Shown: positions 47,599 through 56,239, counted from the first letter of the stretch. The stretch: DNA of 64,000 nucleotides from Euryarchaeota archaeon (GCA_016207515.1 JACQPN010000020.1:1-64000), one strand, 5' to 3'. The notes: generated by a model not told the origin, from the letters alone. Numbers and translations: made by a program.

Positions 47599-48450
47599 TC
47601 AATCCCCGACGGCGAAGCAGCGCATCGATATGTTCGAGTTGTAGATCCCTTCGAAGACATGCCGCACCTTCTCGTGGCCAAGGGCCGCGCCCAAGACCAC
47701 GAGCGCGGGGTCGTAATGCTCCGTCGTCGGCACCGCCATCATAGAATGAGGGGCGCGCCTCCTATAATCAATCGCCCCGGAGACGTCCATCGCGTCGAGC
47801 CGGTCCCTGAACCATGCGTCGAACTCGGCGGCCCACCGGTCGACGGGGCCGTCCTTGTCGGGGCCCGTAACGCGCAGGTTATGGACCACGTTCCCGCTTC
47901 CGACGAGAAGAACGCCTCGAGAACGGAACGGCGCAAGAAGCTGGCCGAGTCTAAAGAGCGTCGTGAGATTGCTAGGGCGAGGGATGGAGATCTGGATCAC
48001 CGGGACGTCGGCCGATGGATAGAGGTGGCGCATCGGCACCCAACAACCGTGATCGAGGCCGCGTCGCTCGTCCTTGTCGACGGCGACCCCGGTTGCGAAA
48101 AGCGTCTTCGCGATCTCTTTCGCAAGCGCCGGGTCGCCCTTTGCCGGGTATTCGAGGTCGTAAAGGTCTTGCGGGAAACCAAAGAAATCATAGATGAGTT
48201 CCGGGCGCTGGGATGCCGTGACGCGCACCGGTAGTTCGCGCTCCCAGTGGGCCGAGATCACTGCAATTGCCTCGATGTCTTGGACGCTTTTCCCAAAATC
48301 GTGGAGCGCCTTCGTGTAAGCGTCATCCTCGAGGGCCATCATCGGGGAGCCGTGGCCGACGAAGAGGGCAGGAAGCCGTTGTGTCGCTTCGTCACCTGGG
48401 CCTTTGCCGCGGCGCGCAGTTGTCCGCTTGTGATTTTCCAGTTCGTCCAT
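47599..48450 (-). CDS. LigB-family extradiol dioxygenase (4,5-DOPA dioxygenase-like)
   Basis: 283 residues like YgiD/DODA enzymes: PALFVGHGSPMMALED (metal His), ISAHWERE (second His), GLDHGCWVPMRHLYP (third His and the conserved base region), LLVGSGNVVHNL and the C-terminal PTTEHYDPALVVLGAA. These iron or zinc enzymes open catechol-type rings; the physiological substrate here is unknown. The ATG at 48450 is chosen because upstream residues of the open frame do not match the family. The first 25 residues are a charged extension. Confidence 0.87.
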   Translation of the reverse strand: MDELENHKRTTARRGKGPGDEATQRLPALFVGHGSPMMALEDDAYTKALHDFGKSVQDIEAIAVISAHWERELPVRVTASQRPELIYDFFGFPQDLYDLEYPAKGDPALAKEIAKTLFATGVAVDKDERRGLDHGCWVPMRHLYPSADVPVIQISIPRPSNLTTLFRLGQLLAPFRSRGVLLVGSGNVVHNLRVTGPDKDGPVDRWAAEFDAWFRDRLDAMDVSGAIDYRRRAPHSMMAVPTTEHYDPALVVLGAALGHEKVRHVFEGIYNSNISMRCFAVGD

Positions 48451-48625
48451 GTTCGACGGATGCCCTCTGGGACGTACATTAGGCGCGCCACACCTTATAG
48501 GGCCGCTACGTCGCCTGGAAGCCTTGGCGGATTTCTCAAGAATCCTCATGCTCTGGCGTGAAAGGCGCTTGGTCGGCTTTTGGGCCCACCACAACCTAGT
48601 TATGATTCGATGAAGACTTCTTCCT

Positions 48626-50020
48626 GTGATACGACGCGCCGCGCCGATCCTATTGATGGGCCTGCTTATGGCCGGGTGCGTCTCGGTGCCTGCGCCGGGA
48701 TCTGACGGGGCGGGCCGCGGCGAGTCCGGCGTGACATTGACTCTTCCCCAATTCGTCCCAAGCGTCGCGATCTCAAAAGACTGGCCAGGCGCCGAACCCG
48801 TAATCGCCGTCGCGTCTGACGGGACCCTTTTTGCCGAAGGGATAGGCACCGTGGTGCTCCAGAACGGCCAGACCACGAACGTGAACAAGGGCTGGCGCTC
48901 GACGGATGGGGGAAAGACTTGGACGGACATCACGCCGCCCGGTCTCGGCCAGGAGCGGTCGAACGACGGTTTTATCGCGGTGGGTAATGGCGACCGCGTC
49001 TACCTCGTGAACGTCGCCTCGCTCACTTTCGAGATGTACCGCTCCGAGGACAAGGGCGCGACGCGGATCCTCCTTGCCACGCCCAAGCTCCCGGCACTCA
49101 TGCACCGCAACTGGATCGTGCCCTCCGGCCCCAACACCATCCACGTGGTGATGGAGGCGTTGCCGCCCACGTTCGCGCCGTTTCTTGCCGGACAGAGCCC
49201 GCCGGAGAATGCACCATCGACCGCGAACGAGGGCCTCTGGTACATGCGCTCCGACGACACGGGGCAGACGTGGACCACACCCGTCCAGATCGACCCGACC
49301 GTGAACTTCGCAGGCCAAGGGAACCTCGCGATGAGCCGCGACGGCCAGTTCCTTGCCGTCCCCCGCTATTCGGACGATGTCAAGGGATTCTCGCCGACGT
49401 ATCTTGGCGGAAAATGGTACATGATGGTGTCCGAGAACGCGGGTCGCAATTGGGAACGTCGCGAGATGTTCCGCCTGACTTCCGAGCTTGCATCGGCCGT
49501 GGAGCCACTCGCGATGGATGCGGAGGGCACGCTGTATTTCGTCTGGTCGCAACAGATCGACGGCACGTCGCTCCTTCACATGTCCGTCTCGAAGGACCGC
49601 GCAAAGACGTGGGGCGGACCCATGGTGATCGCGCGCGGGAACGTCACCCAGTCGATGCCTTGGATCAACGTCCGCATGCCCGGAGAACTCGGTGTGGCAT
49701 GGTATGAAGCGCCCGTCGTCGGGCCCGCGTCGAAAGTGAACGCGTCGTGGCACTTCAACTACGGATTGCTTTCCGAGGCTGACACTGCGGCGCCGGTGAT
49801 GCATGCCGCGAGGGCGACCACGGAACCGGTGCATGAGGGCAACATCTGCGCCCGTGGTCCTGCCTGTGGGTCAGGGGAGGATCGGCGCCTTCTCGACTAC
49901 CCTTGGCTCGAGTTCGGTCCGGATGGAAGGGCCCACATGGTCCTCGCGTCGACGAAGTGGGAGAAACGGAGCGCATTCGCGGTCTACGCGGGCGAATCCA
50001 CACGACTCACGCTTGATTGA
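48626..50020 (+). CDS. Sialidase-like propeller lipoprotein
   Basis: 464 residues, lipobox LMAGC (C18). Asp-box/BNR-like turns recur: WRSTDGGKTW, MRSDDTGQTWT, SVSKDRAKTWGG, which indicate a six-bladed propeller of the sialidase superfamily. Family catalytic residues cannot be assigned. The C-terminal segment with CARGPACGSGEDRRLLDY and FGPDGRAHMV is shared in outline with the lipoproteins at 8152 and 50138. Start GTG at 48626. Divergent from the dioxygenase gene. Confidence 0.78.
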   Translation: MIRRAAPILLMGLLMAGCVSVPAPGSDGAGRGESGVTLTLPQFVPSVAISKDWPGAEPVIAVASDGTLFAEGIGTVVLQNGQTTNVNKGWRSTDGGKTWTDITPPGLGQERSNDGFIAVGNGDRVYLVNVASLTFEMYRSEDKGATRILLATPKLPALMHRNWIVPSGPNTIHVVMEALPPTFAPFLAGQSPPENAPSTANEGLWYMRSDDTGQTWTTPVQIDPTVNFAGQGNLAMSRDGQFLAVPRYSDDVKGFSPTYLGGKWYMMVSENAGRNWERREMFRLTSELASAVEPLAMDAEGTLYFVWSQQIDGTSLLHMSVSKDRAKTWGGPMVIARGNVTQSMPWINVRMPGELGVAWYEAPVVGPASKVNASWHFNYGLLSEADTAAPVMHAARATTEPVHEGNICARGPACGSGEDRRLLDYPWLEFGPDGRAHMVLASTKWEKRSAFAVYAGESTRLTLD

Positions 50021-50107
50021 ACAAGGCCGCCTCATATGGGCGCGTCGTTGACCAGTAATCCTCCTGACGGGGGACCTACCTCAAGGGCGGCGGTTCCACA
50101 AAAAGAC

Positions 50108-50115
50108 TTATAAGC
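50108..50115 (+). promoter_or_regulatory. TATA box of the second propeller lipoprotein
   Basis: CTTATAAG, centred about 26 bases before the ATG at 50138. A leaderless transcript is likely. Confidence 0.55.
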
Positions 50116-50137
50116 GCCCAAACCGGCTCAAGCAACA

Positions 50138-51442
50138 ATGAAGGCAACTTCGGTCGTCGCGCTCACACTCATCGTCGGCCTCTCGGGTTGCGTTTCCGAC
50201 CAGGCCGAGACATCGGCGCTCCCCATCGACGTGCCGCCGCTTCTTGACGCAGCGTTCACGCGCGTCGAGACGGTCATAGACGCGGCACTAGGCAAAGGCG
50301 AGCCGAGCTTCGGCGTGACGCCCGATGGCGTGCTGTTCGTCCATGGAGGTGGAAACCCGAGTTTCGCCTACAAGTCCATCGACGGGGGTCTCACGTGGGA
50401 GAACCTTGGACAGGTCTTGGCTCCCATGCGCGACTCCGACCCCGACATCGCAGTGGACAAGGACGGGACCGTCTGGTACGATGACCTGTCGATTCTTTGC
50501 ACCACCGTCGGAGTGAGCCGCGATCAAGGAAAGACGTGGACGACGAACCCCCTCGCGTGCGGTGCACCGGTGAACGATCGCCAATACGTGATCCCCACGC
50601 GAGGCGGCACGGCCTACACCTACGCCCACCAGCTCCCGACGTTCTGGCAGATGGCAGCGAAGACTACGGACTACGGAAAGACCTGGATCCCCATAGGGTC
50701 GGCCGAGGGCATGGATCACCATCTCCTCTTGTCGGAAGGGTCAGGTTGGGGCGGCGGCGGTTTCTGGAACGAAAGGACCGGCAGCGTCTTCTTCACGTTC
50801 ACATGGAACTCGGGGCTCGCAGGGGACGGAAGCTGGAATCCCGCGTTCGGGGTGACGCGCGACGAAGGGACTACGTTCACGGTCGGCGGACCGAAGAGCA
50901 TGGGCGGCGAGAGCCTCGGGCTTGGACTCGTCGTGGGCGCGGCGGATGAGGCAGGGAACGCATACCTTTCATGGGCGGAGTCGAAGGACAAGTCCACCGC
51001 GGTGTACCTCGCGACGTCAAAAGACGATGGACGGACTTGGGGCGACCCGGTTCGCGTGGACGACGTCACGGGTTCAAAGGTCTTCCCCGCGATAACGGCA
51101 GGCGCACCGGGGAAAGTTGCGATCGCCTACTACGAATCGACGGAGGAAGCGCTCCCGAGCGACGTGAAGGAACAGTGGAACGTGACACTCGCGTGGACGG
51201 ACGACGCCCTCGCCGAGAGACCGGTCTTCAAGCACGAGAAGCTTTCAAAGGATGCCGTGAAGACGGGTGCAATCTGCATCAACGGGACCACGTGCCAAGG
51301 CGGCCGCGAGTTCCTCGACTACTTCACGATACACGTCCTTCCAGACGGTCGGGTCGGCGCGGTCTACAACAGCTTGCTCGCCGTCAAAGACAAACTCGTC
51401 GAGGTCTACGCGGCCACCGATATGCCGATCCTTGCGGCCTAG
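50138..51442 (+). CDS. Sialidase-like propeller lipoprotein
   Basis: 434 residues, lipobox GLSGC (C18). Asp-box-like turns YKSIDGGLTWE, VSRDQGKTW, TTDYGKTW, VTRDEGTTF and ATSKDDGRTWG mark propeller blades. Near the C-terminus GAICINGTTCQGGREFLDY and VLPDGRVGAVY parallel the gene just upstream, so the two are probably tandem duplicates that diverged. Binding or glycan hydrolysis cannot be separated from sequence. Confidence 0.78.
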   Translation: MKATSVVALTLIVGLSGCVSDQAETSALPIDVPPLLDAAFTRVETVIDAALGKGEPSFGVTPDGVLFVHGGGNPSFAYKSIDGGLTWENLGQVLAPMRDSDPDIAVDKDGTVWYDDLSILCTTVGVSRDQGKTWTTNPLACGAPVNDRQYVIPTRGGTAYTYAHQLPTFWQMAAKTTDYGKTWIPIGSAEGMDHHLLLSEGSGWGGGGFWNERTGSVFFTFTWNSGLAGDGSWNPAFGVTRDEGTTFTVGGPKSMGGESLGLGLVVGAADEAGNAYLSWAESKDKSTAVYLATSKDDGRTWGDPVRVDDVTGSKVFPAITAGAPGKVAIAYYESTEEALPSDVKEQWNVTLAWTDDALAERPVFKHEKLSKDAVKTGAICINGTTCQGGREFLDYFTIHVLPDGRVGAVYNSLLAVKDKLVEVYAATDMPILAA

Positions 51443-51609
51443 CCCCGCGCACCACCGGATTCATACGAACCAACGACATGGGACCGCGCACGGTGCCCGA
51501 GGGCGAAGCCCGAGTGGCGCCGGTCTTGATGCGTCTTTTTCCAAAAGATGCAGCGGAAATAATCGGTAGATTCATAACCCGCCCGACTCCATCTTAAAGC
51601 GGGCACTTA

Positions 51610-52590
51610 ATGACTATTCCCTGGAGGGACGATAGGTCCATCCACTTAGTCACCAGAGGGAATGTGGATGGGATAGTTTCATCAGCGTTCGGTCTCGCCG
51701 CGCACCCGAACGCGCGCGTGAGCTACGTTTCCTCCTCTTCGTCGGCCGTCGAAGCGCTTCGTAAGGATCTCTCGTCGAAGACCATCTACCTTGTCGACCT
51801 CGGCCTCTCCCCGCGTCTTGCGAAGACCATCAACATGAAGGAGAAGACGCGGCAGGAGGTCGTCATCCTCGATCACCACCAGCAGTCCGGACATTACGAG
51901 GAACAGTTCGGCCCGCACGTCCAACTCGTCGTCGAGGAAGGCATCGCTGCCGCGACCGTGGCGTACAAGTACTTCGGCCTCAACGGCAACCACGGCCACC
52001 TCGCCGCCATCGCCGACCTCGTCGAATACTGCCGTTCACCGTACCTCAACGAGGCCGAGGAGGCGTGGGGCCGTGAACGCATCGAGATGGAGGCAGATTA
52101 CCTCGACTTCTCGTGGCGGCTCTCCATCGAGGACGATCGCTTCAGGCTCCTCGCGTCACGCAAACTCGCCAAAGGCTTCTGGCCCTCGGAGATCGACGAG
52201 GTGAAGCGTCGATACCTCTGCATGATAAACGAGAACCGCTGGGCACGCGCCACCGAACGCGTGAAATCGCGCATGGTCGTGAACGGTGAAGTCGCAGTGC
52301 TCAACTTCGGAAAGAGGAAGCCGTCCTTGTTGGGGTTCGGGACGCGTGCCCTGACCAGCGTGGCGCGCGAGGCGGGCTGTTCGGTCGCGCTGCTAATCAA
52401 CAGGCGAAAGAAACTGTCCAGCGTCGCGCTGAGGGGAATAGGCGACCCGCCGATAAACCTCGGAAAGTTCGTCGAAGAGTTCACGCAACAGCACGGACTG
52501 GTCGGAGGAGGGCACCCGAGTTCGGCCGGGGCGAAGATACACACGGCGGATGTCCCGTTGTTGCTGAAAGAGATAATGGCGTTGTGTTGA
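51610..52590 (+). CDS. DHH-family phosphoesterase
   Basis: 326 residues with motifs of DHH/DHHA1 enzymes: an early GNVDGIVSSA in place of the usual DxDG region, YLVDLGLSP, ILDHHQQSG (DHH triad) and the C-terminal DHHA1 GGGHPSSAGAKI. Candidates are RecJ-like nuclease, oligoribonuclease or cyclic-dinucleotide phosphodiesterase; the short length favours a small-substrate enzyme. A degenerate copy of its last codons occurs at 53545-53655. Confidence 0.85.
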   Translation: MTIPWRDDRSIHLVTRGNVDGIVSSAFGLAAHPNARVSYVSSSSSAVEALRKDLSSKTIYLVDLGLSPRLAKTINMKEKTRQEVVILDHHQQSGHYEEQFGPHVQLVVEEGIAAATVAYKYFGLNGNHGHLAAIADLVEYCRSPYLNEAEEAWGRERIEMEADYLDFSWRLSIEDDRFRLLASRKLAKGFWPSEIDEVKRRYLCMINENRWARATERVKSRMVVNGEVAVLNFGKRKPSLLGFGTRALTSVAREAGCSVALLINRRKKLSSVALRGIGDPPINLGKFVEEFTQQHGLVGGGHPSSAGAKIHTADVPLLLKEIMALC

Positions 52591-53021
52591 CGTTTGGACC
52601 TATCAGCGGGCGCCCTCGCGAAGGGTAAAGTGTCGTTTCCGTTCCTGCGCGCAGAGTTTTTCCATTTCTGCCCTGAGGGTGGAAGGAATTCCAGGGATCG
52701 AAGGTCAAATCGCGCAGCCATAGTCGTCGCTAGGGTTCTGCGGAGGCGGTTGTAGGGGTGTTTGACGGCGTCTCCCTTTGGCGTACAGCGAAGCATCGTC
52801 CGCGCGCTGCGGTCGAGGAATCCTTTGCGAACCAATCGCAAGACGACATCTGACAGTTCTGCATCGTGGCGCGCGAGAGGGTGGATCACAGACGGTTTGG
52901 CCAACGCGCCGAAGCGGAAAAGCCGCTCCGAGGGACTCTTGCCAATGCCCTCGCAAGCCATGAGGACGAACAGCTCGGCATTGGACAATCCCTTTCCCAG
53001 CTGCCACGCCCGACAGGTCAA
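52098..53021 (-). CDS. Possible winged-helix protein without a clear end
   Basis: The first 120 residues (from TTG 53021) look real: AELFVLMACEGIGKSPSERLFRFGALAK, then DVVLRLVRKGFLDRSARTMLRCTPKGDAVKHPYNRLRRTLA, a winged-helix-like pattern. After about 52650 the frame turns into low-quality sequence and from 52590 runs antisense through the DHH gene, where it is surely not coding for this protein. The gene has probably lost its own stop by a rearrangement or frameshift. Only the N-terminal portion should be trusted. Confidence 0.35.
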   Translation of the reverse strand: MTCRAWQLGKGLSNAELFVLMACEGIGKSPSERLFRFGALAKPSVIHPLARHDAELSDVVLRLVRKGFLDRSARTMLRCTPKGDAVKHPYNRLRRTLATTMAARFDLRSLEFLPPSGQKWKNSARRNGNDTLPFARAPADRSKRQHNAIISFSNNGTSAVCIFAPAELGCPPPTSPCCCVNSSTNFPRFIGGSPIPLSATLDSFFRLLISSATEQPASRATLVRARVPNPNKDGFLFPKLSTATSPFTTMRDFTRSVARAQRFSFIMQRYRRFTSSISEGQKPLASLRDARSLKRSSSMESRHEKSR

Positions 53022-53108
53022 TGAAGCGACAGGGTCGCTACATCATCCTTGAGCATTTCCCCAAAACCGTCGAACCACGAGCCCGGAACGGCCGAAACAT
53101 TGAAGTAT

Positions 53109-53126
53109 CATAATGGTACCATAATG
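53109..53126 (+). promoter_or_regulatory. Direct repeat operator-like site before an HTH gene
   Basis: CATAATG occurs twice (53109-53115, 53120-53126) separated by GTAC; the centre also forms the palindrome ATGGTACCAT. It ends four bases before the ATG at 53131, where an autoregulator would block a leaderless transcript. Confidence 0.45.
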
Positions 53127-53130
53127 AGCC

Positions 53131-53493
53131 ATGCGTCCCCTTGAAGACCTCTTCGGTAGCTCGCCACGCGTGAAGGTCTTGGAGGCCGCCCTCTGGTTCG
53201 GAGACACCGAATTCAGCGCGGTCGATATGGCGCACGAGACCGGCCTCCACAAGCCGACAGCGTATCGGATCGTGAGAGCGTTGGAGAAGGAGAAGCTCTT
53301 CGTCAGGACGACTAGGACGCGGCCCGTGCGTTACCGGATCAACGTTCGCTCGCCCAAGTACCAGATGATAAGTTACCTGGAAGCGGCACTAGGGTTGGTG
53401 TCAAGGGCCGAAAACGGGAACTGGACGAAGGACGAGGTCGTGGAGATTTTACGCAACGCCCTACGCAGGGAGATCTCGGCGAGGCCGTCGTGA
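53131..53493 (+). CDS. Winged-helix transcription regulator
   Basis: 120 residues. FSAVDMAHETGLHKPTAYRIVRALEKEKLFVRTTRTRPVRYRI is a complete winged helix with a recognition helix (KPTAYRIVRAL) and wing. The N-terminus PLEDLFGSSPRVKVLEAAL is like that of archaeal MarR/TrmB-type regulators, and the C-terminal helix may dimerise. It starts immediately after an operator-like repeat, so autoregulation is likely. Regulon unknown. Confidence 0.8.
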   Translation: MRPLEDLFGSSPRVKVLEAALWFGDTEFSAVDMAHETGLHKPTAYRIVRALEKEKLFVRTTRTRPVRYRINVRSPKYQMISYLEAALGLVSRAENGNWTKDEVVEILRNALRREISARPS

Positions 53494-53544
53494 TCGTATT
53501 TGACGCTTTTGGCCCCCCTCGGACATCCCGCGGATTCTAGGTCG

Positions 53545-53655
53545 ATGGCACGAGGCCAGCCGAGGGGTCGCGATGTCGGTAATCCGACGAGCGCGAGCAC
53601 GAAGATACACACGGCGGACGTGCCGCTGCCTTTGAAAGAGATAAGGGCGCTCTGA
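53545..53655 (+). pseudogene. Remnant of the DHH phosphoesterase 3' end
   Basis: A 36-codon frame whose second half, KIHTADVPLPLKEIRAL plus stop, is almost the same as the last residues of the DHH protein at 51610 (KIHTADVPLLLKEIMALC), with close DNA similarity too (AAGATACACACGGCGGA in both). The preceding VGNPTSAS aligns with GGHPSSAG. The motif glycines are lost, and no other part of the gene is present. Confidence 0.65.
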
Positions 53656-53664
53656 TGGGCCCAG

Positions 53665-54081
53665 CTAGATATCGAAAATCACCTGCACCCTCGGCGGACT
53701 CCGTCGGACCTCCATCATGTGCCACGTGATGGCTTTGATCTCCATCAAGTGCCCGTGTTTAGCTTCCGAGTATTCCTCCCCCTTCACGTCGACTTCCAGC
53801 CTGTTCTTCTCCTCGTCCAACTCTATCCTGAAGTCGCTGAAGACGAGGTGTCTCGTCTGGTGGATGAAGAGTATCTCGGAGAGGAACCTGAAGAACAGCC
53901 TGTCGAGGCTGTCGGCTTCGACGTCGAACCTCATCTCGCCCTTGGGCTCGATCTTGCCCTTGACGCCCATCACGGCGAACATTCCTCGCCCTGCGGCCTC
54001 GAACGCCTGCGCGAGCGTTCGGCCGGTCGCGCGTAGGCCGGTGTCGGCAGTGTGGTCGAGGATCTCGTATGTGCCGGGCAC
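53665..54081 (-). CDS. Archease
   Basis: 138 residues matching archease: YEILDHTADTGLRATG at the N-terminus with the conserved His-Asp metal site, AFEAAGRGMFAVM, and the C-terminal GHLMEIKAITWHMMEV followed by VQVIFDI. Archease activates the RNA ligase RtcB in tRNA splicing; rtcB is not in this window. It is ten bases from the DHH remnant, on the opposite strand. Confidence 0.93.
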   Translation of the reverse strand: MPGTYEILDHTADTGLRATGRTLAQAFEAAGRGMFAVMGVKGKIEPKGEMRFDVEADSLDRLFFRFLSEILFIHQTRHLVFSDFRIELDEEKNRLEVDVKGEEYSEAKHGHLMEIKAITWHMMEVRRSPPRVQVIFDI

Positions 54082-54173
54082 GACACGTAGAAGGAAACCC
54101 GTCTAAAAAGCATCGTCCCTCGGACGCGACATCCCGGTTGCTTCGGAAAGAGTGCGGCCTTCGCGCGACGGGC

Positions 54174-55382
54174 CTACTTTTTGGGCAGCGTGATGGGCGG
54201 AAGCCCTAGACAGATCGGTAGGCTCCCGTCGAGGACGTCTTCCACGGCCCGGCTAGCGTTCACGCGCCCCGCGCCAGAGCGCTCGTCCACGCGGTCCGCC
54301 GTCGAGGAAAGTATGCATCGCATCTGGTGCGATGTGATCGTTGGATTGGCCGCCTTCATGAGAGCCGCTACACCTGAGACTAGGGGTGTGGCCATGCTGG
54401 TCCCCGATTTTTCGCCGTAACCGCCGCCTCGGAGCGTCGACACTATGGCCGTGCCCGGTGCGCCTACCTCTCCGCAACCAGAATCGCCCGCGCTCATCGT
54501 GGGTGTCGCGAGGTTCGCCACCGAAACCACCTCCGGGTAGGATGAGGGGTAATGGATTACGCAGCCCGAGTTCCCGGCGGCCGCCACGAGCAGGACGCCC
54601 CGGTGGTAAGCGTACTGGATCGCGGCGTGGAACAATGGATCGTCGGCGAAAAGGCCCAGACTCATGCTGATAATGTGCGCGCCGTCCAACGTGGCCTGGA
54701 TGACGCCAGCGGCGACGACACTTGCAGCGCCCAGAGCGACTCCGGACCCGTCGTCCGTGCCCGTCGATACGGCGAATCCAAGGACCGGATAATTCAGGAC
54801 GCAGGCCTGGGCCGCGCCGGCCATCCCTGCGGCGTTGTGGGTGACCGCGGCCAGGATCCCGGCCACGTGGGTCCCGTGTTCTCCGAGGCCGCTACCAAAG
54901 CCTATCGGCGACGAGCCGCAAAGGTTCGAGCGAAGATCGGGGTGGGGGTAGATGCCGTCGTCGAGGACCGCCACCTTCACGTCGTGGCTCCCGAGTCCGT
55001 GGTCCCAAGCAGCGGGAAGGGCGACGGCTTGGGGTGCCCACTGCCCGTACAGGGGATCGTCCGGAACGAACGCGGGATAGACCCAATGGTCTCGGTATGC
55101 TCGCAGCACTTCTCCACGGCTCTCCGCCGCATGGATGAATGCGCGTTCCTCACCGATTTGCACCGCGTAGGTCGCAAAAGGGATCTCGGAGCTGGCAAGG
55201 ACCGGCGCGTGGCCGGATATGAGAAGGTCGCTTGGGAGTGCCTCCTGGAAGAGGACGACGACCGGGACAAGCCTTCCCCCGCGTCCCGGCTGCGTCGGTG
55301 CGGCGGCCGAAAGCGACGCGCCGATAATGATGGAAGCAAGGACGATCGCCGACCACGCCCGCGCCGGCCGAGGGTTCATCAT
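54174..55382 (-). CDS. Secreted subtilisin-like serine protease
   Basis: 402 residues. Signal peptide (about 8-28), a propeptide of about 90 residues, and an S8 domain with the full triad: VAVLDDGIYPH (Asp), GEHGTHVAGI (His), SGTSMATPLVSG (Ser), plus oxyanion Asn in AAAGNSG. Several cysteines in the catalytic domain (NLCGSS, AQACVLN, SGCVIH, SGCGEV) could form disulfides, fitting an extracellular site. Start ATG 55382 (ATG 55379 also possible). It would supply peptides to the APC transporter (inference). Confidence 0.93.
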   Translation of the reverse strand: MMNPRPARAWSAIVLASIIIGASLSAAAPTQPGRGGRLVPVVVLFQEALPSDLLISGHAPVLASSEIPFATYAVQIGEERAFIHAAESRGEVLRAYRDHWVYPAFVPDDPLYGQWAPQAVALPAAWDHGLGSHDVKVAVLDDGIYPHPDLRSNLCGSSPIGFGSGLGEHGTHVAGILAAVTHNAAGMAGAAQACVLNYPVLGFAVSTGTDDGSGVALGAASVVAAGVIQATLDGAHIISMSLGLFADDPLFHAAIQYAYHRGVLLVAAAGNSGCVIHYPSSYPEVVSVANLATPTMSAGDSGCGEVGAPGTAIVSTLRGGGYGEKSGTSMATPLVSGVAALMKAANPTITSHQMRCILSSTADRVDERSGAGRVNASRAVEDVLDGSLPICLGLPPITLPKK

Positions 55383-55449
55383 CCCGAGGTGACCGTTGTT
55401 TGAAATAGGTCTTCTCGTGAGACCATGGTCGCGTCCTGCGTTCCCCGGC

Positions 55450-55869
55450 CTACGGCGGCTTTTCACCGTCGTCATGCCCGAAGAGGAGGTGGTCGGTCGC
55501 AAGCACGGCCTTCTGGCTCAGGTCCATGTGGCGTAGAAATGCGTAGATCGCATAGAAAACGGAGATGAGGGATGCGGGGACGAGTGTGAGTTGGAGAAAG
55601 AACGGAAGCTTGTCGAGGCCGCCGAGCCACACGGAAACGATCACGGTGGTCACCGCGCTCGCCAAGGCCATGATGAGGCTCCATTTGAACGTCTTGTAGT
55701 TTGAGTCCATCACTCTTGCGATGTCAAGCAGGATGAAATCGTTCTTCCAGTCCTCTGGCTCGTCGACGCCGGGGTGTATGTCGGACCACGTGACGGGCGT
55801 GAGGCCCGCTTCTAGCGGTGGAAGACCGGCGTCCGACGCCTCCATCTTGTGCTTCGGCTTCGAGGCCAC
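55450..55869 (-). CDS. Two-helix membrane protein, function unknown
   Basis: 139 residues. A polar N-terminus (1-55; DIHPGVDEPEDWKNDFILLD) precedes two transmembrane helices (about 64-83 and 91-112), then a short charged tail. It lies upstream of the protease gene in the same direction, 67 bases apart. Start GTG 55869; ATG 55845 is an alternative. No family recognised. Confidence 0.6.
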   Translation of the reverse strand: MASKPKHKMEASDAGLPPLEAGLTPVTWSDIHPGVDEPEDWKNDFILLDIARVMDSNYKTFKWSLIMALASAVTTVIVSVWLGGLDKLPFFLQLTLVPASLISVFYAIYAFLRHMDLSQKAVLATDHLLFGHDDGEKPP

Positions 55870-55930
55870 GCCTCCCTGACCGGCTGCGCGGCAGAAAAAC
55901 CTGCCTGAACCGGCCGCCCGAGGCGCAACA

Positions 55931-55950
55931 TGTATCTACTTGTATGTATG
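55931..55950 (+). promoter_or_regulatory. Possible relative of the polC/hel308 palindrome
   Basis: TGTATCTACTTGTATGTATG: in reverse complement 12 of the 16 fixed positions of GTANGTATAAGTACNTAC match. It lies 10-30 bases before the start at 55961 and so covers the expected TATA region. Weaker than the other three sites. Confidence 0.3.
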
Positions 55951-55960
55951 TGCCAGGTGT

Positions 55961-56152
55961 ATGACCAAGGTCAGGATACGCGTCGGTTCAGGCGAGTATG
56001 AAGCGGTCGTCCGGGCGGTCTTCAAGACCGGTGGCAGCCTCGCCGTTCGCCTTCCGCGCGCTCTCGCGGAAGAGGTCGGTCTCGATGTGGGAACGCCGGT
56101 CCGGTTCAGGAAGGAAGGTCGCGGCATCCTCGTGGAGCCGGCGAGCGAGTAA
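55961..56152 (+). CDS. AbrB/SpoVT-like small DNA-binding protein
   Basis: 63 residues. VRAVFKTGGSLAVRLPRALAEEVGLDVGTPVRFRKEGRGILVEP is a swapped-hairpin AbrB-type domain (the G-x-S-x-x-V-x-L-P-R...G-L-x-x-G pattern). Such proteins are transition-state regulators or antitoxins; no toxin gene lies next to it. ATG 55961 follows a TATA-like and palindrome-like stretch; the frame is open to 55940. Confidence 0.75.
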   Translation: MTKVRIRVGSGEYEAVVRAVFKTGGSLAVRLPRALAEEVGLDVGTPVRFRKEGRGILVEPASE

Positions 56153-56239
56153 GGAAACCTAAAAGGAAAGGATGGAACGCCGGCCAAGGAAAGGTCGGGG
56201 CCGGCGAGGGACGCACCCACCGCTAATGTAGACGCCCGT

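Noticed and set aside
48451-48933. Longer start for the LigB-type dioxygenase
   Set aside because: Upstream residues are unlike the family and would overlap the divergent lipoprotein gene and its promoter region.
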